DNA from: Methylobacterium sp. SyP6R | GTDB taxonomy: Bacteria; Pseudomonadota; Alphaproteobacteria; Rhizobiales; Beijerinckiaceae | NCBI RefSeq assembly: GCF_019216885.1 | Contig: NZ_JAAQRC020000001.1 | Coordinates: 4,467,501-4,531,500 of the forward strand | DNA length: 64,000 bases | Reading direction: 5' to 3' | In this document: positions 17,859 through 26,049 of the stretch, in pieces | Numbering within the stretch: the stretch's first letter is position 1 | Layout: each line of letters starts with the position of its first letter | Program-made: the position numbers and the translations under genes | Notes under the pieces: generated by a model | What the model was told of the DNA's origin: nothing | The model's input: only the letters and a program-made list of their open reading frames with translations | Databases searched by the model: none

Positions 17859-18356
17859 ATGGACGACGCAGTCTCCCTCACCTCTCCGATGATCGAGCTG
17901 ACGAGTGACATCGTCGGCGCCTACGTCTCGAACAACAACGTTCCGGTAGCAGATCTGCCCGGCCTGATTGCATCGATACACGCAACGCTGGTCGGCCTCG
18001 ATCAGCCGGCGCCCGAGCCGGTGGAGGACCATAAGGTCACCGCCGCGCAAATCCGGAAATCCGTGACGCCGGACCACATCACGAGCTTCCTCGACGGCAA
18101 GCCGTACAAGAGCCTGAAGCGGCACCTCACGACGCGCGGCTACACGCCGGACGAGTACCGCCAGAAGTTCGGCCTGCCCTACGACTATCCGATGGTGGCG
18201 GCGAGCTACGCGGCCCAGCGCTCCGAGCTCGCCAAGAGCCTCGGCCTCGGCCAGATCCGGCGCGAGCGCGCTGCGGCCCAGCGGGCCCAGGCCGAGACCA
18301 AGGCCGAGCCCGCGGCACCGGCCCGCCGCGGCCGGCCGCGCAAGTCCGAGGCCTGA
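17859..18356 (+). CDS. mucR: MucR/Ros family transcriptional regulator with altered zinc finger
   Basis: 165 residues. The N-terminal oligomerisation part (ELTSDIVGAYVSNNNVPVAD, LPGLIASIHATL) and the DNA-binding part (IRKSVTPDHITSFLDGKPYK, SLKRHLTTRGYTPDEY, YPMVAASYA) are clearly MucR. Of the Ros zinc ligands C79, C82, H92 and H97, only the H92 equivalent (His89) remains; the others become Ser76, Asp79 and Arg93, and one residue is deleted. The tail RRGRPRKSEA contains an AT-hook core. The ATG at 17859 follows GGAAG. MucR proteins act as H-NS-like silencers of exopolysaccharide, motility and virulence genes. Stands alone. Confidence 0.88.
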   Translation: MDDAVSLTSPMIELTSDIVGAYVSNNNVPVADLPGLIASIHATLVGLDQPAPEPVEDHKVTAAQIRKSVTPDHITSFLDGKPYKSLKRHLTTRGYTPDEYRQKFGLPYDYPMVAASYAAQRSELAKSLGLGQIRRERAAAQRAQAETKAEPAAPARRGRPRKSEA

Positions 18357-18377
18357 ACGGGTTCCGCAAGGAACGGT

Positions 18378-18403
18378 CGCCGGTTCCGCGACGGGAACCG
18401 GCG
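18378..18403 (+). terminator. Stem-loop after mucR
   Basis: A perfect 10-bp stem CGCCGGTTCC/GGAACCGGCG with a six-base loop starts 21 bases after the mucR stop. No T-run follows, so termination is inferred from position and stability only. Confidence 0.5.
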
Positions 18404-18616
18404 AGACCAGGGGAATCCGGCAGCCTGTTTGACTGGCGAGATCGGCGTCGTCATGGCATTCTCCATCCCATGAGCGAGCCCATCTCGAGCGCCTGTCTGA
18501 GCACCCAAGACTTGAGTCAGGCGGGATCGTCCTATCCTCTAACCCCATCCTGAGGTGGAAGAGTAGGATATCCATAATCCCTCTCGGTTTTTTTCAAATC
18601 ACTCCGCTCAAACAGG

Positions 18617-18694
18617 CTCTGAGGTGCGACCGGAGGAAGCCTCGATGGAGGAGTCCACGGATCATCGCGACGTCTGGAGCCCTCCGTCGAGGCC
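18617..18694. repeat. Degenerate intergenic repeat, family B, copy 1
   Basis: CTGAGGTGCGACCGGAGGAAGCC resembles (in 20-base parts CTGAGGTGCGAC and GCCTCGA-GGAGG) the left arms of the copies at 35064-35198 and 56821-56930; the right arm CCTCCGTCGAGGCC is the inverted partner. Strongly decayed. Confidence 0.5.
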
Positions 18695-18928
18695 GCGACG
18701 CGGCGCCTCGGGACGAGGTTGCGGGTGGGGGCGAGTCACCCGATCGGCCATCCAGGCTCCGAGCAGACGACACGTCGGCATCCCGACGCCCCTGGCGGTC
18801 GAGTGCCGGGCCGGTCGCCGATGGCCTTCCCCTGCCCGGCAGGCGCATCGCCCCCGCGGCATCGGCGCTTGGCGGGCGATCCGCGGCCGGTCATCCTCGC
18901 CGACCGACGGACTCGGGAGGACATGCGG

Positions 18929-20527
18929 ATGCCGGCTCACGACACCACGCCCTATCGCACGCAGAACTGGACGGTGACGAAGCCGGTCGCGTCGGGCCGG
19001 AACGGGATCGTGGTGGCGCAGAACCGCGAGGCCGCCGAGGCGGGCGCGGCGATCCTCGCAGCCGGCGGCAACGCCGCCGATGCGGCCTTCGCCACCGCCT
19101 TCGCCCTGGCGGCGGTCGAGCCCTGGAACAGCGGGCTCGGCGGCATCGGCTTCGCCCTGGTGCTGCCGGCCGGCGCCGCGCGGGCGACGGTCGTCGATTT
19201 CGGGCCGGTGTCGAGCCGCAACACGAAGGCCGCGGACTATCCTCTCACCGGCCGGGAAAAGCGCGACCTGTTCACCTGGCCCGAGGTGGAGGGCGACCGC
19301 AACGTCCACGGGCCGCTCTCGTTCTGCATCCCCTCGGCGGTGGCGGGCTACGCCGCGCTGCACGAGGCGTTCGGGACGGGCCGCCCGGTCGCGGAATTGC
19401 TGGCGCCGGCCATCGCGCTGGCGCGGCGGGGCCTGGCCCAGGACTGGTTCACCACCCTGAAGATCGCCTCCTCGGCCTCGTTGCTGCGGCTCTACGAGGA
19501 GAGCGCGCGGATCTACCTGCCGGACGGGCTGCCGCCGGTGCCGCCCTACCAGGGCACGCCCGGCTTCCGGCCCCTCGGCCGCCTGGCCGAGACGCTGGAG
19601 CGGCTGGCGGAACGCGGCCTGCGCGACTTCTACGAGGGCGGGATCGCCCGCGACCTCGCCGCCGACGTCGCGGCCGTCGGCGGCGTGATCGACCGGGACG
19701 ACCTGGCCGGCTGCTTGGCCGGCTTGCGCGACGCGCCGACCCTCGCGTGGCGCAGCGACCACCTCGTCCACCATGCGGGCGGCCTCACCGCCGCGCCGAC
19801 GCTGGCCGAGGTCGTCGCCGGCATGGCGGAGGTCGCCCTCCCGCCCTCCGGCCCGGACGCCGCCTGGTTTTCCACCCTCTCGACGGTCATGCGCGACGCC
19901 TATGCCCGGCGCCTTTCGGGCTTGGGCGCGGCCGGGGAGACGGGCGACACACCTGGCGATACCTGCACGACGCATCTCACGGTCGTCGACCGGGACGGGA
20001 TGCTGGTCTCGCTGACGACGACGCTGCTCTCGTCGATGGGCAGCCGGGTCGTGCTGCCGAAAACCGGCGTGCTGATGAACAACGGCGTGATGTGGTTCGA
20101 TCCGCGCCCCGGCAGCGCCAACGCGATCGCCGCGAGCGCGCGCCCGCTCTGCAACATGTGCCCGGTCATCGTCACGCCGCGCACGGGCGACGGTCCGCGC
20201 CTCGCCGCCGGCGCATCGGGCGGGCGGCGAATCCTGGCGAGCGTCTACCAGACCCTCGCTTACCTCATCGATTTCGGCATGGAGGCGGGCGAGGCGGCCC
20301 ACGCACCGCGCATCGACGTCTCGGGCCCGGACGGCGCCACGGCGGATGCCCGCCTCCCGCAGGCCGTGCGCGACGCCCTCGCGGCGGCGGGCCCGCTGGC
20401 GGTGGTGGAGCACGGCGTCCTGCCGATCAACTTCGCCTGCCCCAACTTCGTCAGGCTGGAAGGCGGCGAGGCTAGTGCGTGCAGCGACGTCGCCTCGCCG
20501 TGGTCGGCGGCCGTGGCGGCGGGGTAG
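18929..20527 (+). CDS. Gamma-glutamyltransferase family protein (GGT/oxamate-amidohydrolase-like)
   Basis: 532 residues from the ATG at 18929, which has GGGAGG eight bases upstream (an ATG two codons earlier is too close to it). The large-subunit part has GIVVAQNREAAEAGAAILAA, AFALAAVEPWNSGLGGIGFA and DFYEGGIARDLA. The small-subunit start is DTCTTHLTVVDRDGMLVSLT, containing the TTH nucleophile-threonine motif at which the precursor cleaves itself. MNNGVMWFDPRPG and ASGGRRILASV complete the family pattern. No signal peptide is seen, so a cytoplasmic amidohydrolase role (as for HpxW) is as likely as classic periplasmic glutathione hydrolysis. Stands alone. Confidence 0.82.
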   Translation: MPAHDTTPYRTQNWTVTKPVASGRNGIVVAQNREAAEAGAAILAAGGNAADAAFATAFALAAVEPWNSGLGGIGFALVLPAGAARATVVDFGPVSSRNTKAADYPLTGREKRDLFTWPEVEGDRNVHGPLSFCIPSAVAGYAALHEAFGTGRPVAELLAPAIALARRGLAQDWFTTLKIASSASLLRLYEESARIYLPDGLPPVPPYQGTPGFRPLGRLAETLERLAERGLRDFYEGGIARDLAADVAAVGGVIDRDDLAGCLAGLRDAPTLAWRSDHLVHHAGGLTAAPTLAEVVAGMAEVALPPSGPDAAWFSTLSTVMRDAYARRLSGLGAAGETGDTPGDTCTTHLTVVDRDGMLVSLTTTLLSSMGSRVVLPKTGVLMNNGVMWFDPRPGSANAIAASARPLCNMCPVIVTPRTGDGPRLAAGASGGRRILASVYQTLAYLIDFGMEAGEAAHAPRIDVSGPDGATADARLPQAVRDALAAAGPLAVVEHGVLPINFACPNFVRLEGGEASACSDVASPWSAAVAAG

Positions 20528-20643
20528 AGTCTGCACGTGCGCGAGAGGCCGTCGTCGACGCCGGGCGCGGGGCACAAGCCGTCCGCGGCGTCCCGTCCCG
20601 TGTGGACGGGCGGCAAGTGTCCTGCTACCACGCCATCCGGCCA

Positions 20644-20720
20644 GGCCCCGTAGCTCAGCTGGATAGAGCAGCCGCCTTCTAAGCGGCAGGTCGTAGGTTC
20701 GAGCCCTACCGGGGTCGCCA
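20644..20720 (+). tRNA. tRNA-Arg (anticodon TCT)
   Basis: A 77-base cloverleaf. The acceptor stem GGCCCCG pairs with CGGGGTC (one G-T pair), followed by discriminator G and an encoded CCA. The D-loop has AGCTCAGCTGGAT, the anticodon stem GCCGC/GCGGC holds the loop CTTCTAA with anticodon TCT (reads AGA/AGG), and the T arm is GTAGG-TTCGAGC-CCTAC. Confidence 0.97.
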
Positions 20721-21081
20721 TCTCCACGTCCCCCGTTCGACGACAGGGCGCCCTCATCGGCTCAGGCTCCAATCGTACGGCCCCCCGGCGCGGCGTTTCC
20801 GGCGGCCGGCCGCGCCACGGCCGGCCTTGGGGGCCGCGACCTGTCGGACGATGCCGGCGGACGACCGGAGCCAAGGGCGACACGGCCGCCGGACCCGGCC
20901 CGAGACGAGGCCGGACCGCGCCTCCGTCCCCGGAGCCGCCGCTTCGCAATACCTTAGTATGACCGGCGCAGATCAATGTATGTGCCATTCTATATTTTGC
21001 GACGATATTTCGAATGCAGGAAAAAATTATCTTCGAGACAGACGCCGCGCTGATAGGCGGCGGAATTTCGGAGATAGTCAG
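20721..21081. other. 361-bp gap downstream of tRNA-Arg
   Basis: GC-rich for its first 220 bases, then an A+T-richer stretch (about 20945-21080) leading to the small secreted protein, likely its promoter region. No integrase or tRNA-end duplication was seen, so there is no sign of an island at this tRNA. Confidence 0.5.
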
Positions 21082-21345
21082 ATGTTGCACCGGCTGATCT
21101 TTGCCTCCGCCTTGCTGGCCGCCACCACCGGCAGCGTCCTCGCGCAGCAGACGCACACGATCGACGTGTGGGGCGCGCGGATCGAGGTGCCGAACCAGGG
21201 CCCCGGCGGCCTGTTCGGCGACGGCGCGATGCGCCCGCGCGATGGGGGTCTCGCGGCCGGTGCGACGCTGGCAGGGATCGCGCCGGCCCGGTCTTTGGCG
21301 CCTACCGCTCCCGCCCTTCTGGACACGCGCGGCCGGCGGCGGTGA
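21082..21345 (+). CDS. Small secreted hypothetical protein, 87 aa
   Basis: MLHRLIFASALLAATTGSVLAQQ is a clean signal peptide with an AxA-type cleavage site; the mature part (HTIDVWGARIEVPNQGPGG) is about 65 residues, Pro/Ala/Gly-rich, and without cysteines. GGAGA lies nine bases before the ATG. No family recognised. Preceded by a locally A+T-rich leader, which supports a real promoter. Confidence 0.6.
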   Translation: MLHRLIFASALLAATTGSVLAQQTHTIDVWGARIEVPNQGPGGLFGDGAMRPRDGGLAAGATLAGIAPARSLAPTAPALLDTRGRRR

Positions 21346-21369
21346 GCGCAGGTTGCGCTCCCCTGCAGA

Positions 21370-21408
21370 CCCGCATCGTGTCACCCGGGCCGGGTGACAC
21401 GATGCGGG
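21370..21408. terminator. Perfect 19-bp inverted repeat
   Basis: Arms 21370-21388 and 21390-21408 are exact reverse complements around a single G (outer part CCCGCATCGTG/CACGATGCGGG). It lies 24 bases after the small secreted protein gene and before the decayed SDR. It can work as a bidirectional terminator hairpin, though it has no T-run. Confidence 0.6.
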
Positions 21409-21422
21409 CAGCCGGGTGATGC

Positions 21423-21840
21423 CGGACAGGTCGCCGTCCGCGCTCCGGACGCGGTAGCAGCATCCGCCGGGCGCGTCCTCCACCCGGGGTGCCGTCGCGG
21501 ATCAGCGGGATCCGGGCGGCGTAGGCGGCCCGGGCCGCCCGGTCGTGCATCGTCCTGGCGATCTCGGTCTGGAACGCGCTGCGCGCGATGGTATCGACGG
21601 TGATGGTGTGGGCGGCAAGCCCCACCGCCTGACCCTGGTCGGGAGTTCGAGCCCCGCCCTGGCCAAGCCGTAGGCCGCCTGCCCGTTGCCGCCGCGCCGG
21701 CCCGACAGCGAGGCGATACTGATGACCGTGCCGCCGCCCACGCGCATGAAGGCGGTCGCGACGGACAGGCCGATGGTCCCGCCCTGTCGACGAGGGCGGC
21801 CTTGCCCGCGAGCCGCTGCGTCGTCTCCTCACCTCCATCG
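21423..21840 (-). pseudogene. Remnant of a short-chain dehydrogenase/reductase
   Basis: Reading the minus strand, one frame gives GGGTVISIASLSGRRGGNGQ then AAYGLARAGLELPTRV, the SDR strand plus catalytic Y-x-x-x-(K/R) region; after a shift near 21640 another frame gives HTITVDTIARSAFQTEIART and AAYAARIPLIRDGTP, which is the usual SDR continuation. The N-terminal Rossmann part and the C-terminal end are missing or scrambled, and the catalytic Lys reads as Arg. At least one frameshift, so it cannot make an intact enzyme. It lies just downstream of the DUF1537 kinase gene and may once have belonged to the same pathway. Confidence 0.65.
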
Positions 21841-21842
21841 TC

Positions 21843-23234
21843 TCACGAGGCGGCACGGCCACCCTGCTTGACGGCCAGGAAGAAATCGGGCCGGCCGACC
21901 TGGCCGCCCTTCAGCGCCAGTTCGAGCCCGTCGAGGGGCGTGTCGGGGCCATGCGCCCGGCAGACCGGCGAACCCGGATCGAGGGGCCCGAGCGCGGTGA
22001 GCGCGTCGATGCCGAGCTGCATCGCGGCATGACCCGAGGTGTCGCCGCCCGCGATCACCGCCCGGGTCAGGCCGGCGGCCCGCACGATCTCCCGCAGGGC
22101 GTGGCCGAGCCCGGCGCCAAGCCGCTCGCTCGCCTGGACCGGATCGAGACCGGCGACGGACACTGCCTCCCGCAGGGCGGCGACGCCCGAATCGTCCGGG
22201 CCGGCCGCGCTGTAGACCAGGGGATCGCGCCCCGCGCCGAGGGCGCGGAGAGCCGCCTCGACCGCCCGGCCGATCTCGCGCGCGAACGCTTGGTCATCGA
22301 CCACGAGGCGGGCGTCGAGCCGGATGCCGGCAAAGCCCCGGTCGAGGGCGTGGGCGATCTGGCCGGCCGTCGCCGGCGAGACCGAGCCGGAAACCACCGC
22401 CATCCGCGCGACCGGGCCGGGCCGGGAGACCGGCGGCTCGGCCGGCAGCAGGCCGGCGGCGCGCCAATGGGCGACCAGGGCGGCCTCGATCCCCTGCGAC
22501 CCGATGGCGAAGACCGGGCGCCCGCCCCGCTCCCAGATCAGCCGCCCGGCCTCGGCCAGGGTCTCGGCATCGAGCACGTCGAGAGACACGATCCGGGCGC
22601 CCTCCTCCCTCGCCCGGGCCAGCGCCGCATCGCCCGCGCCGCGTTTCATCGCCACGAAGTCGACGAGACCGATCGGGAGCGCCGTCTGGCGGGCGAGATG
22701 GCGTCCGAGATCGGCCTCGTCCATCGGCGTGACCGGGTGGCGGGCCATGGTCGGGTGACGGTCGAGGCGGTGGCCCCGGCCGTCGGCCATCGCGAACAGG
22801 TGGCCGAAGCTCTGGTAGCGCCCCATCCCCGGATCGGCGACGACCATCGGGATCCAGTCGCCGGCAAAGACGCTGTGGCCGATCTCGGCGGCCCGGCCGA
22901 TGGAGCCGACATGCGGCGCCGAATCGAAGGTCGAGCAGACCTTGTAATGCGCCACCGGCGCGTCGAGCGAGGCGAGGAGCCGGAAGGCGGGCGGCAATTC
23001 CCGGTCCATCCAGGCCGGCGGCTGCGAGCGCGCCACCCCGGCGATGCCGATGGCGCGGGCGCCCGCGAAGGCCTTCAGGCGCGCCGCGCCGGGAACCGAG
23101 AGGAACAGCACGGTCTCGAGTCCGGCGAAGGCCAGCACCTCCATCGCCGCCGAGGAGCCGGTGAAATCGTCGCCGTAGAAGGCGACGAGCGGGCCGTCGG
23201 GGAGCGCACGGAAGGCCTGGATATTCGGGGTCAT
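21843..23234 (-). CDS. DUF1537 four-carbon acid sugar kinase family protein (3-oxo-isoapionate-kinase-like)
   Basis: 463 residues. The N-terminal domain starts LVAFYGDDFTGSSAAMEVLA, the DDxTGS substrate motif of the family; YKVCSTFDSAPHVGSIGRA is a further sugar-acid-binding segment. The C-terminal ATP domain has VVSGSVSPATAGQI, VIAGGDTSGHAAMQLG and LALKGGQVGRPDFF. These kinases phosphorylate four- or five-carbon sugar acids. Its ATG overlaps the stop of the RuBisCO-like gene (ATGA), so the pair is co-translated. Kinase plus RuBisCO-like decarboxylase is the OiaK/OiaX arrangement known from D-apionate breakdown; that substrate assignment is inference from context. Confidence 0.8.
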   Translation of the reverse strand: MTPNIQAFRALPDGPLVAFYGDDFTGSSAAMEVLAFAGLETVLFLSVPGAARLKAFAGARAIGIAGVARSQPPAWMDRELPPAFRLLASLDAPVAHYKVCSTFDSAPHVGSIGRAAEIGHSVFAGDWIPMVVADPGMGRYQSFGHLFAMADGRGHRLDRHPTMARHPVTPMDEADLGRHLARQTALPIGLVDFVAMKRGAGDAALARAREEGARIVSLDVLDAETLAEAGRLIWERGGRPVFAIGSQGIEAALVAHWRAAGLLPAEPPVSRPGPVARMAVVSGSVSPATAGQIAHALDRGFAGIRLDARLVVDDQAFAREIGRAVEAALRALGAGRDPLVYSAAGPDDSGVAALREAVSVAGLDPVQASERLGAGLGHALREIVRAAGLTRAVIAGGDTSGHAAMQLGIDALTALGPLDPGSPVCRAHGPDTPLDGLELALKGGQVGRPDFFLAVKQGGRAAS

Positions 23235-24505
23235 GCGGCGCCCTCCAGCGCCTGCGCCAGGGCCTGATGGGTGCGGGCGTGGTCGGACAGCGGAATGCCC
23301 GCCACCGCCGCCTCCCAGGCCTGGCGGAACGCCGCCACCCCCTCGCCCGGCCCGCCCGGATGGGCGACGATGCCGCCGCCCGCGGTGACGATGAGATCGG
23401 TGGAGCCGAGCGCCGCGTAGGTGCCCGGCGCCTGCCGCACCGTCTGGCCGGACGAGAAGACCGGCATGGCCAGGCACGGCTTGTCGGGGAACAGCGGGGT
23501 CAGGCAGGTCCGAGCCGAGGCGACGACGCTGTCGTCGTCCTCCGAGAACTTGTTGTCGAGGCCGTTGACGTGCATGTGGTCGGCGCCGGCGAGCCGCCAG
23601 ATCTTCTGCCAGGCGACGTAGGACCACCCGAGCAGCGGGTGACGGGTCAGCGCGCCCCAGCCGTTGCGGTGGGCGTGGATCGGCAACTCGCTCATCCGCG
23701 CCAGCTCGATCATGCCGACGAGGCCGACCGAGTTGAGGCTCGCCATCACGCAGGTACCGCCGAGATCGCGCACGAGATCGTGGCGGCGGCGCATCTGATC
23801 GATCTCGCCGGTGAGGTTGAAGGCGACCATCACCTTCTTCCCCGTCCGTTCGGCATGGTCGTTGACGACCCGCATCACCGCGCGCGCCCGGTCGTCGAAC
23901 GGGCAATGCGGCCCGTCGGCCTGCAACTCGTCGTCCTTGATGAAGTCGATCCCGCCCTCGCACAGGGTGCGGACCAGGGCGGCGGTCTCGTCCGGCCCGA
24001 AACCGACGCTCGGCTTGACGATGGTGCCGATGATCGGCCGCCCCTCGACGCCGGCGAGGCGGCGCGTGCCTTCGATCCCGAAGCGCGGGCCCGGATAGGC
24101 CTCGGCGAAGGCCTGCGGCAGCCGGATGTCGAGGAGGCGCAGGCCCGTGACCGGGCGCAGCTCGAACAGGTTGCCGGCCACCGTGGCGAGCAGGTTCGGC
24201 AGCGAGGGGCCGAGATTCTCGATCGGCCAGGACAGGGTGACGCGGGCACGGCGCAACTTGCCTGCGTCGATGGCGGCGGTGGTCGGCAGCGACGGGGCCG
24301 CGACGCCCTCCTCCAGCACCTCCAGCCGCTCGACCCGGGCGGCGGAACGGGCCTTGAGTTCCGGCGTCTCGCCCGGCACCGGCACGAAGGTGCCGCTCGA
24401 TTGCTCGCCGGCCATCGTCTCCGCCACACGGCGGGGATCGCTCGCGGTCTCCAGGAGATAATCGGCCTCGATCCGGACCGGAGGCGCGGCGGGGTGCTGG
24501 CTCAT
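23231..24505 (-). CDS. RuBisCO-like protein (ribulose-bisphosphate carboxylase large-subunit family; OiaX-like decarboxylase)
   Basis: 424 residues. Active-site landmarks of the RuBisCO superfamily are kept: K164 (GTIVKPSVGFG), the carbamylated-Lys/metal motif K190-D192-E193 (DFIKDDE), H279-R280 (HAHRNG), H312, and the phosphate-binding SSGQ and TAGGGIVAHP loops. K177 of true RuBisCO is Ser, so it is not a carboxylase. With metal and phosphate sites intact it fits the form IV enzymes that decarboxylate or isomerise sugar phosphates, as OiaX does with 3-oxo-isoapionate 4-phosphate. First gene of a two-gene unit with the kinase. A GAGTGA sequence just before the ATG is a weak ribosome site. Confidence 0.85.
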   Translation of the reverse strand: MSQHPAAPPVRIEADYLLETASDPRRVAETMAGEQSSGTFVPVPGETPELKARSAARVERLEVLEEGVAAPSLPTTAAIDAGKLRRARVTLSWPIENLGPSLPNLLATVAGNLFELRPVTGLRLLDIRLPQAFAEAYPGPRFGIEGTRRLAGVEGRPIIGTIVKPSVGFGPDETAALVRTLCEGGIDFIKDDELQADGPHCPFDDRARAVMRVVNDHAERTGKKVMVAFNLTGEIDQMRRRHDLVRDLGGTCVMASLNSVGLVGMIELARMSELPIHAHRNGWGALTRHPLLGWSYVAWQKIWRLAGADHMHVNGLDNKFSEDDDSVVASARTCLTPLFPDKPCLAMPVFSSGQTVRQAPGTYAALGSTDLIVTAGGGIVAHPGGPGEGVAAFRQAWEAAVAGIPLSDHARTHQALAQALEGAA

Positions 24506-25136
24506 TCACTCGATTCCGATCGCGGCGCCGATACGGGGCGCACCGACGAGTCTAGAACATCGCCCGTTCGCACTGCAATCGGTCGATGTTCTTGGCCTCG
24601 GATTTCACAGCATTTTCTATGGAGATCCGATCGTCACTCAAAGTTAGGAAGCGCTCCAAGCGGAACTGCATGTATGGACAACAAAACAGCAGGTTGCGCG
24701 GTGCCGGCGCAACAGCCGAGAGCATGAACCCTCCGTTCTCTGCGGGGGAGGGTGGACCCTGCGTCAGCAGGGGCCGGGAGAGGGGCAGCGCGACGCCGAT
24801 CCAGGGAGCGCCCTTCAAAACGGTTCAGTCTTATCCGGAACCGTGGTTCCCCTCTCCCGCCCCACTCCGTGGGGCACCCTCCCCCGCAGAGGGGGGAGGG
24901 TTTGCGGCGGTCGACGCTCCCATGCTCTTGCAGCCGTTCGCGACACGTCGGGTAGACTGGATGGCACAACTCCGCTCAGCTCGGTTTCGAACTGTTTTTT
25001 GCTGGCCCCATGATCATTTCGACGGATCACACTCAGGGAAGATTCGGGCTTTCTAGATCTGGATTTCGGCGCAGAGGCTGTGAGGACAAATCCCGGCCTC
25101 CGAGGAAAACGGCTTCCGACGCCGCCTCGCCCCCGC
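24506..25136. other. 631-bp gap upstream of the RuBisCO-like gene
   Basis: Contains the family D repeat. The 220 bp next to the RuBisCO-like gene are relatively A+T-rich (ATTTTCTATGGAGATCCGAT around 24611) and probably hold its promoter. No gene is credible here. Confidence 0.5.
24729..24900 (-). repeat. Palindromic intergenic repeat, family D, copy 1 (172 bp)
   Basis: Ends are hairpin-forming inverted repeats built on CCCTCC...CGGGGGAGGGT and ACCCTCCCCCGCAGAGG. Internal pairs include GCCCCACTC/GTGGGGC. The reverse complement of this copy matches the element at 32062-32232 over nearly its whole length. The left end of this copy is decayed (GTTCTCTG for the CCCTCTG of the other copy). Confidence 0.85.
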
Positions 25137-26012
25137 TCAACCGGCGAACCGCATCTCCGGCACGCCGCGCACGCCCAGATCATGGATGGCGAACAGGCTG
25201 CCGCGCAAAGGCCCGTCTCCAGGGAAGCGCGGCAGGGGAGGCTTGGCCATCGAGGTCACGAACAGGATGTCGAGGTTCGGACCGCCGAACATGACGCTCG
25301 TCACCTTCTTGACCGGCATCTCGATCACGCGGTCCACCGTGCCGTCGGGCCGGTAGCGGACGAGCTTGCCGTCATAGACCAGCGCGTTCCACAGGCAGCC
25401 CTCGGCATCGACGGTCGAGCCGTCGGCTGCGCCGCCGCCCGACGTGTCGACCGGCGCGAAGGTCCGGCGGTTCGAGACGTCGCCCGTCGCGGTGTCGTAA
25501 TCGTAGGCCCAGATCTCGCCCGACCAGGTGTCGTTGAAGTAGAAGGTGCCGCCATCCGGGCTCCAGCACGGGCCGTTCGAGCAGATGATGCCGGAATCGA
25601 GCCGGTGCACGGAGAGGTCGGGATCGAGGCGGTAGAGCGCTCCGTTGGCGCCCTCCTCCATCGTGTCCATCGAGCCGGCGACGAAGCGGCCCTGGCGGTC
25701 GACCTTGCCGTCGTTGAGCCGGTTCGCCGGCCGGTCGGGCTCGGGATCGTGGATCAGGGTGACCTCGCCGGTCTCGAAGTCGAGGGCGTGGAAGCCGCGC
25801 TGGAGCGAGACGATCGCCCCGCCGCCGCGGCGCAAGGCCATCGAGCCGATCTTCTGCGGCACGTCCCAGGCCCGGATCTCGCGCCCGTCCACGGTGCAGC
25901 GGAAGACCCGCCCGTCGAAGCTGTCGATCCAGTACAGGCGCTGCTCCTCCACGTCCCAGAGCGGGCCCTCGCCGAGGGTCGTCTTGACGTCCGCCAGGAT
26001 CTCGATGCGCAT
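25137..26012 (-). CDS. SMP-30/gluconolactonase/LRE family protein (sugar-acid lactonase)
   Basis: 291 residues forming a six-bladed propeller. Family landmarks are LGEGPLWDVEEQRLYWIDSF (metal-ligand Glu), NRLNDGKVDRQGRFVAGSMD (Asn and Asp of the divalent-metal site), SNGPCWSPDGGTFYFNDTWS and GSTVDAEGCLWNALVYDGKL (Asp general base region). Such enzymes open five- or six-membered sugar lactones. A GGGAGGAGT Shine-Dalgarno sequence precedes the ATG. It is last in a run with the ABC importer (37 bp after the permease gene), so the imported substrate is probably an aldose oxidised to a lactone or the lactone itself. Confidence 0.87.
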   Translation of the reverse strand: MRIEILADVKTTLGEGPLWDVEEQRLYWIDSFDGRVFRCTVDGREIRAWDVPQKIGSMALRRGGGAIVSLQRGFHALDFETGEVTLIHDPEPDRPANRLNDGKVDRQGRFVAGSMDTMEEGANGALYRLDPDLSVHRLDSGIICSNGPCWSPDGGTFYFNDTWSGEIWAYDYDTATGDVSNRRTFAPVDTSGGGAADGSTVDAEGCLWNALVYDGKLVRYRPDGTVDRVIEMPVKKVTSVMFGGPNLDILFVTSMAKPPLPRFPGDGPLRGSLFAIHDLGVRGVPEMRFAG

Positions 26013-26049
26013 GGACTCCTCCCGTGTCGTCTTGTTGGTGAAACCCGCC

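Larger units (their letters stand above)
18357..18928. other. 572-bp gene-poor gap between mucR and the GGT-family gene
   Basis: Contains the stem-loop after mucR, an isolated CATCCTGAGGTGG half-repeat near 18546 and the decayed family B repeat. I see no credible gene in it. Confidence 0.55.

Noticed and set aside
20644..21842. tRNA-linked genomic island
   Set aside because: No integrase, no duplicated tRNA 3' end and no composition change were found next to tRNA-Arg.
23231..24505. True RuBisCO (carbon fixation)
   Set aside because: K177 is replaced by Ser, the 60s-loop and loop-6 regions do not match, there is no small subunit or phosphoribulokinase nearby, and a sugar-acid kinase overlaps it.
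24552..24818. Possible 88-residue gene on the minus strand
   Set aside because: It runs through the family D repeat, so its residues are a by-product of the repeat sequence.
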